Source: Rathayibacter caricis DSM 15933 (lineage in GTDB: Bacteria > Actinomycetota > Actinomycetes > Actinomycetales > Microbacteriaceae). From it: 64,000 bases of DNA. Location of the stretch: contig NZ_PZPL01000001.1 in the NCBI RefSeq assembly GCF_003044275.1, positions 1,550,001 through 1,614,000 on the forward strand, given 5' to 3'. Positions 1-8,343 of this stretch are shown here, piece after piece. A program made the translations under genes and the position numbers. The notes under the pieces were generated by a model. It was given only the letters and a program-made list of their open reading frames with translations, made no database searches and was not told where the DNA came from. The number at the start of each line of letters is the position of its first letter. Position 1 is the stretch's first letter.

Positions 1-2
1 CC

Positions 3-941
3 GTCCTCGTCGGCGGCCTCACCCTCCACCCCCGCATCAGCATCGGCGCCCCGGTCGCCGTCGACGGCGGCAGCTTCGACCGGGTCATGCAGGAGGCCGA
101 CGAGCGGATGTACGAGTCGAAGAAGGAGCGCAAGGGGGCGCCCCAGGACCCGACGGGCGAGGACCTGCTCACCGAGATCCACGAGGCCGTGCTCGACGAG
201 GCGGTGCGCGTCGCGTTCCAGCCGGTCATCGACGTGGCCGAGCGCCGCATCATCGGCTTCGAGGCCCTCGCCCGTTACACCCGCCGCGACGGCACCCCGC
301 TGAGCCCGCCGACGCTCGTCGACGTCGCCCGCTCACTGGGCCTGCTCGATCGGCTGACGATGCAGATCATCGACCAGGCCGTCGCCTGCATGGTCGAGTT
401 CCGCGGGATCGACGACACGATCACGTTCCTCAGCGTCAACCTCGAGGCCGACCAGCTCCTGCACGACGACCTCCTCGACCTCGTCCGCGGCCACCGCACG
501 GCCGAGAAGGGCATCCAGCTCTGCCTGGAGCTGACCGAGGGCTCGATCGGCCGCGTCGACGCCGAGGTGATCGAGCGGGTGCGCCGGCTGACGGAGGAGG
601 GCATCGCGATCGCCCTCGACGACTACGGCCAGGAGCACGCGGCCGCCGCCGCCCTGCTCACCGTGCCGCTGAGCATCGTGAAGATCGACCGCGTCTTCCT
701 GGCGGACGAGGAGAACCCGAAGCACGCCACGATCCTCCGCTCGATCATCAACCTGGTGTCGGACCTCGACATGCACACGATCGTCGAGGGCGTCGAGACC
801 CCGTCGGCCCACGCGCTGCTGACGTCGCTGCGCGCGGAGCGGGCGCAGGGCTACTTCTACGGCCGGCCGCTGTTCCCGGAGCTGGTGAAGGAGCGCCTGC
901 GGACGACGGGGACGGCGGCGCTGCCGGACCAGGCGGGCTGA
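3..941 (+). CDS. GGDEF-EAL cyclic-di-GMP protein, 3' part
   Basis: The 5' end lies outside the window; 312 residues are visible. The first ~40 residues are the end of a GGDEF domain (ISIGAPV, then ADERMYESKK). The rest is an EAL phosphodiesterase domain that hydrolyses cyclic-di-GMP. Catalytic and metal-binding residues are present: FEALARY near residue 86, SVNLE, LELTE, the DD pair in IALDDYG, VKID, IVEGVET and AQGYFYGRPL. The loop after DD reads DDYGQEH instead of the usual DFGTGYS, so loop 6 is diverged. Whether the GGDEF half is active cannot be judged. The frame is open from base 3, so the ATG at 87 is internal and not the start. Confidence 0.9.
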   Translation, partial: VLVGGLTLHPRISIGAPVAVDGGSFDRVMQEADERMYESKKERKGAPQDPTGEDLLTEIHEAVLDEAVRVAFQPVIDVAERRIIGFEALARYTRRDGTPLSPPTLVDVARSLGLLDRLTMQIIDQAVACMVEFRGIDDTITFLSVNLEADQLLHDDLLDLVRGHRTAEKGIQLCLELTEGSIGRVDAEVIERVRRLTEEGIAIALDDYGQEHAAAAALLTVPLSIVKIDRVFLADEENPKHATILRSIINLVSDLDMHTIVEGVETPSAHALLTSLRAERAQGYFYGRPLFPELVKERLRTTGTAALPDQAG

Positions 942-978
942 AGGGCCGGGATGCCCGCATCACTCCCGTCGAGGTCTT

Positions 979-1449
979 GTGACTGAGCGCGACACCACCA
1001 GGCTCCTGGCCTGGAGCACCGAGCTGCGGACCGTCCATCAGCGCCTGCGGCAGGCGCTGGCCGTCTCTCGGGAGGCAGTGCAGGACGGCGCGAGCGCCGA
1101 GCGGGCGGGCCGCGACCTGCTGATCTTCTGCCACGGCTTCTGCACGGCTCTCGACGGCCACCATCGCGGCGAGGACCACGCGCTGTTCCCGGCGATCGAG
1201 GGCTCGCACCCGCATCTGGCTCCGGTCCTGAGGAACCTCGAGCGGGACCACTCGATGATCGGCCACCTCCTCGGCGATCTGCGCGAGGCCCTGGACCGGG
1301 CCGCCTCGCCCGGCGAGCTCGATCGGCACCTGGAGGGGGTGGCGGCGATCATGGAGAACCACTTCCGCTACGAGGAGAGGCAGCTGCTCACGGTGCTCGA
1401 GGACCTGCAGCTGGACGCACCGGTGCAGGAGGTCCTCGGACCGCTGTGA
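979..1449 (+). CDS. hemerythrin/HHE-domain protein
   Basis: This 156-residue all-helical protein has the spaced His/Glu pattern of HHE cation-binding (hemerythrin-like) domains: H20, H61-H62 and E65 (HHRGEDHALFP), H91 (ERDHSMI), H128 and E132-E133 (ENHFRYEE). Such proteins bind a di-iron centre and take part in oxygen, nitric oxide or iron handling; the ligand here is not evident. The start is GTG at 979, 37 bases after the EAL gene, with no good Shine-Dalgarno sequence, so it may be translated from the upstream transcript. It faces the next gene tail to tail across about 150 bases. Confidence 0.85.
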   Translation: MTERDTTRLLAWSTELRTVHQRLRQALAVSREAVQDGASAERAGRDLLIFCHGFCTALDGHHRGEDHALFPAIEGSHPHLAPVLRNLERDHSMIGHLLGDLREALDRAASPGELDRHLEGVAAIMENHFRYEERQLLTVLEDLQLDAPVQEVLGPL

Positions 1450-1603
1450 GTCGAGCCGGCCGTTCTCCGGCCGCCGACCCTCATCGCCGTTGGACGTTTC
1501 TCGCTGCTCTCAGCTCCTGGAAGCAGCAGAAAGTGGCGAACGGTCCGGCGCCGGTCGGCCTCCCGGGGCACGGGGGGGGTGTGACGGAGGCTCGTTCGGG
1601 CAC

Positions 1604-1924
1604 TTATGAGCAGGTGTACGTCACCCCGTCCACCACGTGCACGCCCTCGCCCAGCTCCGCGCACGTCGCGAAGAGCCCGCCGAACAGCGTCCCCAGCAGG
1701 ACCGCTCCGGCCGTGAACAGCACGATCGTCACCGACGCGACGATGATCCCCGCGAGCGCCAGCCCGCGCGGCCCGCCGTCATGGCGACTCCTCCGGAACG
1801 CGAGGATGCTCAGCACCAGCCCCGCGACGTCGAACACCGGGAACAGCGCGAGTACGAGCCCGGTGACGGCCAGCACCACCGTCGTCGTGTACGCCGGCGA
1901 GGCGGCCGTGCGACCCGTGCTCAC
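1604..1924 (-). CDS. small DUF4190-type membrane protein
   Basis: The product is 106 residues with two hydrophobic segments, roughly residues 12-40 and 53-85. Between them is the short basic loop FRRSRHDGGPRG typical of DUF4190-like membrane proteins. The C-terminal tail ends in VTYTCS. The chosen GTG overlaps the TGA of the upstream oxidoreductase (GTGA, 4 bases), so the two are translationally coupled. The frame is open much further upstream, but that stretch is antisense-like shadow of the oxidoreductase. Function unknown; the coupling suggests a membrane partner for the quinone-linked enzyme, which is inference. Confidence 0.75.
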   Translation of the reverse strand: MSTGRTAASPAYTTTVVLAVTGLVLALFPVFDVAGLVLSILAFRRSRHDGGPRGLALAGIIVASVTIVLFTAGAVLLGTLFGGLFATCAELGEGVHVVDGVTYTCS

Positions 1925-3180
1925 GCCCGCCCCTGCAGGATCAGGTTCCAATACACCCACGGCAGCACGAACCGGTCCGCGAGGAACGTCGCCCGACGCT
2001 CCTTCGCGAGCCCCTTCCAGAACGGGATCGTCGGCTTCGGGCGATAGCGGTCGTCGAACTCGGCGAACACGACCGTCTTCCGCGAGACGACGAACGGGCA
2101 GACGGAGTAGCCGTTGTAGGTCATCGGCAACGGCTTCCCCTTCCGCGCCGCCACGAGGTTCTCGGCCAGCGTCTTCGCCTGCGGGCGCAGCGCCCCGCCC
2201 GACTTCGAGTTGGTCGTCGCGGCCGCGTCGCCGAGCGACCAGACGTCCGGGAAGCGGACGTGCCGCAGCGTCAGCGGGTCGACCTCGACGAAGCCCCCGG
2301 CGGTCAGACCGGAACCCTCGAGGAAAGCGGGCGCCGACTGCGGGGGCACGACGTGCAGCACGTCGTAGGCCAGCGTCTCGCGGTGGTCGCCCTCCAGGCC
2401 CTCGAGCGACGTCGAGTGGTCGGGTCCGAGCAGCGCGGTGGGGCTGTCGTCGCCCGCGAGCTCGATCGTCTGCGACGCGGCGTCCACTTCGACGAGCTCG
2501 CGGTCGTAGTGCACCTCGATGCCGTACTCGGCGACCTTCCGCTCGAGCTCGGCGTCGATGAGCGGCATGCCGAACAGCGTCGGCGTCGGCACGACGAGCA
2601 CCACGTGGATGTCGTCGAGCACGCCGGTCTTCCGCCAGTAGTCGCAGGCCAGGTACATCGGCTTCTGCGAGGCCCCGGAGCAGGTGGCCGGCCCGCTCGG
2701 CTGCGTGAAGACCACGGTTCCCGAGCGGACGTCGCGCAGCACGCTCGACGCCTTCCGCGCGTACTCGAACTCGTAGTTCGAGATGCCGACCGGCGACTCC
2801 ATCGCCTCGACGAGGCCCGGCACCGCGTCCCAGTCCTTCCGGATGCCCGGGCACACCACGAGCTGACCGTAGCCGACCGCGCGACCGCCCTCGAGCGTCA
2901 CCGTCTTGGCCACCGGGTCGATCGTCGCGACCCGGTCCCGGATCCACGTCACGCCCTTCGGCGTCACCTCGCCCTGCGGACGGGTCGCCTTCGAGGCGGG
3001 CGCCGTGCCTCCGGCGACGTGCGAGAACATCGGCTGGTAGTAGTGCGTCGTGCGCGGCTCGATCACCGCGACGTCCGACACTCCGTAGCGCCGCAGCCGC
3101 CCCGCCACCGAGAGCCCGGCGTTGCCACCGCCGATGACGAGCACGTCGTGGTGCAGGGCGGGGGAGCCGGAGTCGGTCAT
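1921..3180 (-). CDS. sulfide:quinone oxidoreductase-like flavoprotein
   Basis: This 419-residue FAD enzyme starts with the Rossmann motif VLVIGGGNAG (residues 13-22). It resembles type II sulfide:quinone oxidoreductases, which oxidise sulfide and pass electrons to membrane quinone. Both redox cysteines expected for that group are visible: C167 in PATCSGASQKPMYL and C361 in NGYSVCPFV. The second FAD-binding stretch is DVWSLGDAA (residues 312-320). A generic type II NADH dehydrogenase is less likely because of the two cysteines. The ATG has no Shine-Dalgarno sequence but a -10 element six bases upstream, suggesting a leaderless mRNA. The downstream membrane gene overlaps it by 4 bases. Confidence 0.85.
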   Translation of the reverse strand: MTDSGSPALHHDVLVIGGGNAGLSVAGRLRRYGVSDVAVIEPRTTHYYQPMFSHVAGGTAPASKATRPQGEVTPKGVTWIRDRVATIDPVAKTVTLEGGRAVGYGQLVVCPGIRKDWDAVPGLVEAMESPVGISNYEFEYARKASSVLRDVRSGTVVFTQPSGPATCSGASQKPMYLACDYWRKTGVLDDIHVVLVVPTPTLFGMPLIDAELERKVAEYGIEVHYDRELVEVDAASQTIELAGDDSPTALLGPDHSTSLEGLEGDHRETLAYDVLHVVPPQSAPAFLEGSGLTAGGFVEVDPLTLRHVRFPDVWSLGDAAATTNSKSGGALRPQAKTLAENLVAARKGKPLPMTYNGYSVCPFVVSRKTVVFAEFDDRYRPKPTIPFWKGLAKERRATFLADRFVLPWVYWNLILQGRA

Positions 3181-3186
3181 GTGCCC

Positions 3187-3215
3187 ACCGTAGGGGCCAC
3201 CCCGCCCGCCGTCAC
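3187..3215 (-). promoter_or_regulatory. leaderless promoter of the SQR-like gene
   Basis: On the minus strand a -10 hexamer TACGGT is followed by six bases and then the ATG. A -35-like GTGACG lies 17 bases further upstream. This is the best complete promoter among the leaderless candidates in the window. Confidence 0.6.
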
Positions 3216-3258
3216 CGGGTGCCCGCGCCCCTTGCGCGCCGGCCGCCGACGACCTAGC

Positions 3259-4260
3259 TCACACCGCGTACAGCTCGACCGGCTCCAGCACGAACCCGAC
3301 CTCGACCCCCGGCGCCAGCTCGCGCCGCGCCGCCTCGGCCGGAGTCACGTCGGCCGCGAGCACCCGCCCGTGCACCCGCACCGCATCCCCGCGCGGCTCC
3401 AGGTCGACGATCTCCTCCCGCAGTCCGCTCTCACCCAGCGTCACCGCGGAGGGGCGCACCGCGGCGGCGACGGCCGACCCCGCCGAAGCATCCGAGACCC
3501 CCGCGATCTCGCGCCCGTCCTCCAACCGCAGCCCCGCGGCCGTCCGCACCCCGCGCACCAGGCGCAGCCCCGACAGCTCGGCGGTGAACGCCGTGCGCGG
3601 CCGCTCGAGCACGTCGGCGGTCGGCCCCTCCTCAACCACGCGGCCCTCGTGCAGCACGACGACGCGGTCGGCGAGAGTCCACGCGTCGAGCACGTCGTGG
3701 GTGACGAGGATCGTGGTGCGGTCGGCGAGCACGGTCCGCAGCATCCGCCGCAGCACCGGCGCGACCCGCACGTCGAGCGCCGCCATCGGCTCGTCGAGCA
3801 GCAGGAGTCGCGGATCCGTCGCGAGGGCACGCGCGAGTGCCACGCGCTGGGCCTGCCCGCCCGAGAGGGTCCCCGGCCGGCGATCGGCGAGGGTCAGGGC
3901 GTCCACATCGGCGAGGCGGCGCTCGGCGCGCGCGCGCGCCTCCGCCCGGCCCACCCCCGCGCTGCGCGGACCGAACGCGGCATTCTCGCGGACGCTCAGG
4001 TGCGGGAACAGCAGCGGGTCCTGCGCGAGCAGGGCGACGCCGCGACGGTGCGGGGGAGTCCACGCGCCGGGCCCGAAGAGGACGGAGTCGCCCAGGCGAG
4101 CGCTGCCCGCATCGGGCCGGACGAGGCCCGCGAGCAGCTCGATCAGAGTCGACTTGCCGGCGCCGTTGGGCCCGAGCACCGCCACGGTCTCGCCGTCGGC
4201 GACCTCGAGCGCCACGTCGAAGCCGCGGGAGGCGAGGCGCGCCTCGAACCGCAGGGTCAC
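3259..4260 (-). CDS. modC: molybdate ABC transporter ATPase ModC
   Basis: This is a 333-residue ABC ATPase with Walker A GPNGAGKS (residues 30-37), signature LSGGQAQR, Walker [12 protein letters not shown] and a C-terminal TOBE-like domain from about residue 240. ATP hydrolysis by ModC drives molybdate or tungstate import through ModB. The GTG start overlaps the ModB stop (GTGA). Upstream in-frame sequence is antisense-like and was excluded. It closes the mopI-modB-modC operon; the binding protein gene modA is separate at 7289-8053. Confidence 0.92.
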   Translation of the reverse strand: MTLRFEARLASRGFDVALEVADGETVAVLGPNGAGKSTLIELLAGLVRPDAGSARLGDSVLFGPGAWTPPHRRGVALLAQDPLLFPHLSVRENAAFGPRSAGVGRAEARARAERRLADVDALTLADRRPGTLSGGQAQRVALARALATDPRLLLLDEPMAALDVRVAPVLRRMLRTVLADRTTILVTHDVLDAWTLADRVVVLHEGRVVEEGPTADVLERPRTAFTAELSGLRLVRGVRTAAGLRLEDGREIAGVSDASAGSAVAAAVRPSAVTLGESGLREEIVDLEPRGDAVRVHGRVLAADVTPAEAARRELAPGVEVGFVLEPVELYAV

Positions 4261-5042
4261 GAGCGCACCCCTCGCCGGCCGTACGCCAGCCCGATCACCA
4301 GCACCGCCACGATCACGAGCACCAGGGCCAGCGCGACGGCCGCATCGGGATCGCTCTCGCGCTGCAGGTAGATCTCGAGCGGGAGGGTGCGCGTCACTCC
4401 CTCGAGGCTGCCCGCGAAGGTCAGCGTCGCGCCGAACTCGCCGAGCGCTCGGGCGAACGACAGGATCGCTCCGCTCGCCAGCCCCGGCAGGATCAGCGGC
4501 AGGGTGACCCGGCGCAGCACGGTGCCCGGCGACGCGCCGAGGGTCGCGGCGACCGCCTCGTAGCGCGCCCCCGCCGTGCGCAGCGCGCCCTCCAGGCTCA
4601 GCACCAGGAACGGCAGCGCCACGAACGTCTGCGCGAGCACCACCGCGGTCGTCGAGAACGCGATCCGCACCCCCACCGCGTCGAGCGCACCGCCCAGCAG
4701 GCCGAGCCGACCGAAGGTGTAGAGCAGCGCGAGTCCGCCGACGACCGGCGGCAGCACCAGCGGCAGCAGCACCAGCGCGCGCAGGATCCGCTGCCCCGGG
4801 AACGCGGTGCGCGCGAGCACCAGCGCCATCGGCGTCCCGAGCAGCACGCACAGGAGGGTCGCCGCGGCCGATGTGCGCAGGCTCAGCAGGAGTGCCGCGA
4901 CCGAGGAGTCGGAGGTGATCAGCGGCACGAAGCGCGGCCAGTCGACCCGCGCGAGGATCGCGACGAGCGGCAGCAGGACCAGCAGCGCGCCGACCGCGGC
5001 GAGGGCCGCGACCCAGCGCGGCGGCGCGGATCCGGTGCGCAT
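4257..5042 (-). CDS. modB: molybdate ABC transporter permease ModB
   Basis: The 261-residue membrane protein has about six hydrophobic segments and the cytoplasmic EAA-type loop of binding-protein-dependent permeases ([20 protein letters not shown]). The spacing ending in [15 protein letters not shown] is typical of ModB/CysT. Its ATG overlaps the stop of the upstream regulator by one base (TGATG), and its own stop overlaps modC by four, so the three genes form one translationally coupled unit. Confidence 0.92.
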   Translation of the reverse strand: MRTGSAPPRWVAALAAVGALLVLLPLVAILARVDWPRFVPLITSDSSVAALLLSLRTSAAATLLCVLLGTPMALVLARTAFPGQRILRALVLLPLVLPPVVGGLALLYTFGRLGLLGGALDAVGVRIAFSTTAVVLAQTFVALPFLVLSLEGALRTAGARYEAVAATLGASPGTVLRRVTLPLILPGLASGAILSFARALGEFGATLTFAGSLEGVTRTLPLEIYLQRESDPDAAVALALVLVIVAVLVIGLAYGRRGVRS

Positions 5043-5446
5043 CAGGTGCGCGGCAGCGGCGTCTCGACGATCACGGTGGTCGCCTTCACCACCGCGGTGG
5101 CGGGGGAGCCGGGCTCGAGGCCGAGCTCGCGCACCGCCTCACTGCTCATCAGCGAGACCACCCGGTGCGGTCCGCACTGCAGCTCGACCTGCGCCATCAC
5201 GGTGTCCATCACGATGCTCGTCACGATGCCGACGAACCGGTTGCGGGCCGAGCGCGCGACGGGCGACGGATCCTCGGGCAGCACGGCGTTCGCCCGGGCC
5301 AGCTCGGCCACCGCGAGACCGTCGACGACGAGGCGGCCGGAGGCGTCCTTGCCGCTCTCGAGGACCCCGTTGTCGATCCAGCGGCGCAGGGTGTCGTCAC
5401 TCACTCCGAGGGCGGCGGCGGCGTCTCGGATCCGAATCTGCGGCAT
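5042..5446 (-). CDS. MopI-like helix-turn-helix molybdenum-binding regulator
   Basis: The 134-residue protein has an N-terminal MerR/excisionase-like helix-turn-helix (residues 3-45, [20 protein letters not shown]) followed by a Mop/TOBE oxyanion-binding domain (residues about 66-134). This arrangement suits a molybdate-responsive regulator or storage protein for the following modBC. I chose ATG 5446 because family members begin at MPQIRI and a TAGACT element lies seven bases upstream, as in leaderless genes. An in-frame ATG at 5509 has a weak AGGGG-type ribosome site and would add 21 arginine-rich residues. Confidence 0.82.
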   Translation of the reverse strand: MPQIRIRDAAAALGVSDDTLRRWIDNGVLESGKDASGRLVVDGLAVAELARANAVLPEDPSPVARSARNRFVGIVTSIVMDTVMAQVELQCGPHRVVSLMSSEAVRELGLEPGSPATAVVKATTVIVETPLPRT

Positions 5447-5453
5447 GAGGAGG

Positions 5454-5459
5454 AGTCTA
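5454..5459 (-). promoter_or_regulatory. -10 element of mopI-modBC, probably leaderless
   Basis: Minus-strand TAGACT is followed by seven bases and the ATG at 5446. No convincing -35 hexamer was found 17 bases upstream. Confidence 0.45.
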
Positions 5460-5575
5460 CGACCGCGGACGCGGAGACGCCGGGCCGCTTCCACGGGAGG
5501 CCGTCCCATGGCAACCCCCTACAGCTCCGGCGGGAGCGCGACGGAGGCTGTCGGCGTCGAGGAGGAGGAGGACGC

Positions 5576-6715
5576 ATGCGCGCCATGACCTACCGGGGTC
5601 CGTACAAGATCCGTGTCGAGGAGAAGGACCGGCCCCGCATCGAGCACCCGAACGACGCGATCGTGCGGGTGATGCTCGCCGCGATCTGCGGCTCCGATCT
5701 GCACCTGTACCACGGGCTCATGCCCGACACGAGGATCGGCCACACCTTCGGCCACGAGTTCATCGGAGTGGTCGACGAGGTCGGCTCGTCGGTGCGGAAC
5801 CTGAAGGTCGGCGACCGCGTGATGGTGCCGTTCAACATCTACTGCGGCACGTGCTTCTTCTGCGCGCGCGGCCTCTACTCCAACTGCCACAACGTGAATC
5901 CGAACGCCACGGCCATCGGCGGCATCTACGGCTACTCGCACTCCACCGGCGGCTACGACGGCGGGCAGGCCGAGTACGTGCGCGTGCCGTTCGCCGATGT
6001 GGGGCCGAGCGTGATCCCGGAGTGGCTGCCCGACGAGGACGCGCTGCTGCTGACCGACGCGTTCTCGACCGGGTACTTCGGCGCGCAGCTCGGCGACATC
6101 GTCGAGGGCGACACGGTCGTGGTGCTCGGGGCCGGGCCCGTCGGCCTCGCCGCCGCCCGCTCCTCCTGGCTGATGGGAGCGGGTCGCGTGATCGTCGTCG
6201 ACCAGCTCGAGTACCGGTTGGCGAAGGCGCGCGACTTCGCGCTCGCCGAGACGGTGAACTACCTCGAGCACGACGACGTCGTCGTGCACCTGAAGAAGAC
6301 GACGGGCGGCCTCGGTGCCGACGTCGTCATCGACGCGGTCGGGGCGGAGGCGGACGGGAATCTCATCCAGCACGTCACCTCGGCGAAGCTCAAGCTCCAG
6401 GGCGGCTCGCCGGTCGCGCTCAACTGGGCGATCGACGGCGTGCGCAAGGGCGGCACGATCTCGGTGATGGGCGCCTACGGTCCGCTCTTCAGCGCCGTGA
6501 AGTTCGGCGACGCGATGAACAAGGGCCTCACGCTCCGGATGAACCAGGCGCCGGTCAAGCGCCAGTGGCCGCGCCTGCTCGAGCACATCCGCGCGGGGTA
6601 CCTGAAGCCCAGCGACATGATCACGCACCGCATCCCACTCGAGCACATCGCCGAGGGGTACCACCTGTTCTCGTCCAAGCTCGACGGCTGCATCAAGACC
6701 GTCGTGGTGCCGTAG
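5576..6715 (+). CDS. zinc-dependent alcohol/formaldehyde dehydrogenase
   Basis: This 379-residue medium-chain dehydrogenase has catalytic zinc ligands in AAICGSDLHLYHG and GHEFIG. A structural zinc site is in NIYCGTCFFCARGLYSNC (four cysteines), and the NAD-binding motif is VVLGAGPVGLAAA. Overall it resembles the glutathione-independent formaldehyde dehydrogenase branch, but substrate cannot be fixed from sequence. The ATG at 5576 has a strong GGAGGAGG ribosome site. It is followed nine bases after its stop by an unknown gene with its own AGGAGGT site, so the two are likely co-transcribed. This pair sits between modA and mopI-modBC on the opposite strand. Confidence 0.9.
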   Translation: MRAMTYRGPYKIRVEEKDRPRIEHPNDAIVRVMLAAICGSDLHLYHGLMPDTRIGHTFGHEFIGVVDEVGSSVRNLKVGDRVMVPFNIYCGTCFFCARGLYSNCHNVNPNATAIGGIYGYSHSTGGYDGGQAEYVRVPFADVGPSVIPEWLPDEDALLLTDAFSTGYFGAQLGDIVEGDTVVVLGAGPVGLAAARSSWLMGAGRVIVVDQLEYRLAKARDFALAETVNYLEHDDVVVHLKKTTGGLGADVVIDAVGAEADGNLIQHVTSAKLKLQGGSPVALNWAIDGVRKGGTISVMGAYGPLFSAVKFGDAMNKGLTLRMNQAPVKRQWPRLLEHIRAGYLKPSDMITHRIPLEHIAEGYHLFSSKLDGCIKTVVVP

Positions 6716-6724
6716 GAGGTCACC

Positions 6725-7279
6725 GTGCCGTACACCGCCGACAAGCCGATCCCGCCGCCGACCGCGGAGGAGCTGCGCGCCCGCATCCCCGGCTGGGGCG
6801 CCGACCTCGACCCGGCCGACCGGCCCTCGTTCCCGCGCGAGCGCTTCGATCTCGAGACCGGGGCGCACTGGCACAAGCCCGAGCCGATGGATCCGGGGGA
6901 GTACCGCGAGAAGAGCATCGAGCACGAGGAGCTGCCACCCGTCTTCGGCACCGCTCAGCCGTTGCACGGGGTCTCGGGAGCGATCCGCCGCTACGCGTAC
7001 GACCGCTTCAGCGAGGGGCGCGCGGCCCACTGGCTGCTGCTGGTGCTGGGCGACCGGGTCGACGCGACCGGGGCGCACCTGCGCTCCCTGGCGACGCTGC
7101 GGCCCGACAACCCTGTCACCGAGACGGGCGTGCTCTCCGAACTGAAGGCGCACCCGATCGCGTCGCGGCGCGGCCGCTCGGACGTGCGGCACCAGGTGCT
7201 GGATCCGCTGCTGGTCGCGGGGCCCTGGGTGCTCGGCGGGCTCGCGGTGGTGGCACTGGGCCGGCGGCTGCTGCGCTGA
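6725..7279 (+). CDS. unknown protein paired with the alcohol dehydrogenase
   Basis: I do not recognise a characterised family. The 184 residues begin with a proline-rich stretch containing PPPTAEELRARIPGWGADLD and continue as a charged soluble region with many Arg, Glu and Asp. A single hydrophobic helix lies near the end (about residues 158-178), capped by GRRLLR, which suggests a C-terminally anchored cytoplasmic protein. The GTG start has an excellent AGGAGGT site eight bases upstream. Its tight spacing to the dehydrogenase suggests a role linked to that enzyme. Confidence 0.75.
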   Translation: MPYTADKPIPPPTAEELRARIPGWGADLDPADRPSFPRERFDLETGAHWHKPEPMDPGEYREKSIEHEELPPVFGTAQPLHGVSGAIRRYAYDRFSEGRAAHWLLLVLGDRVDATGAHLRSLATLRPDNPVTETGVLSELKAHPIASRRGRSDVRHQVLDPLLVAGPWVLGGLAVVALGRRLLR

Positions 7280-7288
7280 GGGCGGTCG

Positions 7289-8053
7289 TCAGGGAGCGCC
7301 GAAGCCGGCCGCGGCGAGGACCGCGCGGCCGGCGTCCCCGGTGACGAACGCGGTGAACGCGGCGGCCGCCTCGGAGTCGGCGAGCGGGGCGATCGGGTAG
7401 GTGTTCACCGCCTGCTCGGCCTCGGCGAACGGCACGCCGAGCACGTCGTCGCCCGCGGCCCGGATGTCGGTGACGTAGACGAGGCCGGCGTCGGCCTCGC
7501 CCGAGCGGACCTTGCCGAGCACGTCGGTGACCGACGACTCCTCGCTGACGGGCTCGATCGTGAGGCCCGCCGCGCGCTCGACGGCGTCGGCCGCGGCTCC
7601 GCACGGCACCTGCGGTGCGCAGACGACCGTCGCCACGCCCTCGCGGGCGAGGTCGGCGAGGGAGCGGACCCCCGCGGGATTCCCCGGCGGCACGGCGATC
7701 TCGAGCACGTTCGTCGCGAACGGCACGGGATCGGCGGCGGTGAGCCCCGCCTCCTGCACCGTCCGCATCGTCGCGGTGTCGGCCGAGGCGAAGACATCGG
7801 CCGGTGCGCCGTTCTCGATCTGCGTGGCGAGATCGGAGGAGCCGGCGAACGAGAGCTCGACCGTGGTGCCGGGGTTCGCGGCCTCGAACTCGTCGGCGAG
7901 CTCGGTGAAGACGCCGGTGAGGGAGGCGGCGGCGAAGACGGTGATGCCGCGCGGCTCGGGCGCGGCGTCGGGGTCGGTGGAGGGGGAGCAGCCGGCGAGG
8001 GAGCCCGTCAGAGCCACCGCGGAGAGGGCGGCGAGGGAGCGGACGCGGAGCAT
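7289..8053 (-). CDS. modA: molybdate-binding lipoprotein ModA
   Basis: The 254-residue extracytoplasmic binding protein has a lipoprotein signal peptide ending in LAGC (C22). The mature part begins ITVFAAASLTGVFTELADEF, typical of ModA, with ELSFAGSSDLATQIENGAPADVFASAD following. It delivers molybdate to ModBC. The ATG has a GAGGAT ribosome site. Unusually it is not beside modB: two plus-strand genes (5576-7279) separate it from mopI-modBC, so it needs its own promoter. Confidence 0.92.
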   Translation of the reverse strand: MLRVRSLAALSAVALTGSLAGCSPSTDPDAAPEPRGITVFAAASLTGVFTELADEFEAANPGTTVELSFAGSSDLATQIENGAPADVFASADTATMRTVQEAGLTAADPVPFATNVLEIAVPPGNPAGVRSLADLAREGVATVVCAPQVPCGAAADAVERAAGLTIEPVSEESSVTDVLGKVRSGEADAGLVYVTDIRAAGDDVLGVPFAEAEQAVNTYPIAPLADSEAAAAFTAFVTGDAGRAVLAAAGFGAP

Positions 8054-8099
8054 GGGGATCCTCGGGTTGGAGCGTTTCCGCATCTGCAGCTGTTCGTCC

Positions 8100-8115
8100 A
8101 CCTTACGACTTCGTA
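8100..8115 (-). promoter_or_regulatory. candidate modA promoter with overlapping palindrome
   Basis: Upstream of modA the minus strand reads TACGAAGTCGTAAGGT. The first 12 bases are a palindrome with arms TACGA/TCGTA, and the last six (TAAGGT) look like a -10 element about 47 bases before the start codon. A palindrome covering a -10 box would fit a repressor operator, perhaps for the MopI-like regulator. The link is inference. Confidence 0.35.
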
Positions 8116-8343
8116 TGCGGAGACCGGGCGGCGGCGGGCCGGACCGCCGGAGCACGTGAGGCGATGAGCCCTGGCAGAACCTCAGCCGAGAAGGGGCACT
8201 GACCGCTGACAGCCGAGAGACCCCCTTCTCAGCTGATGTTGTGCGCGCCTCCCGTCCCGGAACCGCAGGATCCGCCCCGTGCGCGCGGCCGCGGCGCCCG
8301 GCATGGCATCGTCGAGGGGACGTCGACGAGGAAGAGGACGAGC

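Noticed and set aside
1450..1603. Imperfect inverted repeat (cgttggacgtttctcgctgct with a similar complement) between convergent genes.
   Set aside because: Needs several gaps to pair; too weak to call a terminator.
2260..4371. Long open frames opposite the SQR and mod genes, and similar long frames opposite most genes.
   Set aside because: They are Arg/Ala/Pro/Gly-rich or His/Glu/Asp/Val-rich translations expected from the antisense or shifted frames of very GC-rich genes. They lack ribosome sites and any motif.
5447..5509. Longer start (ATG 5509) for the MopI-like regulator with an AGGGG-type site.
   Set aside because: The extra 21 residues are Arg-rich and unlike the family start; the leaderless -10 favours 5446. 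It cannot be fully excluded.
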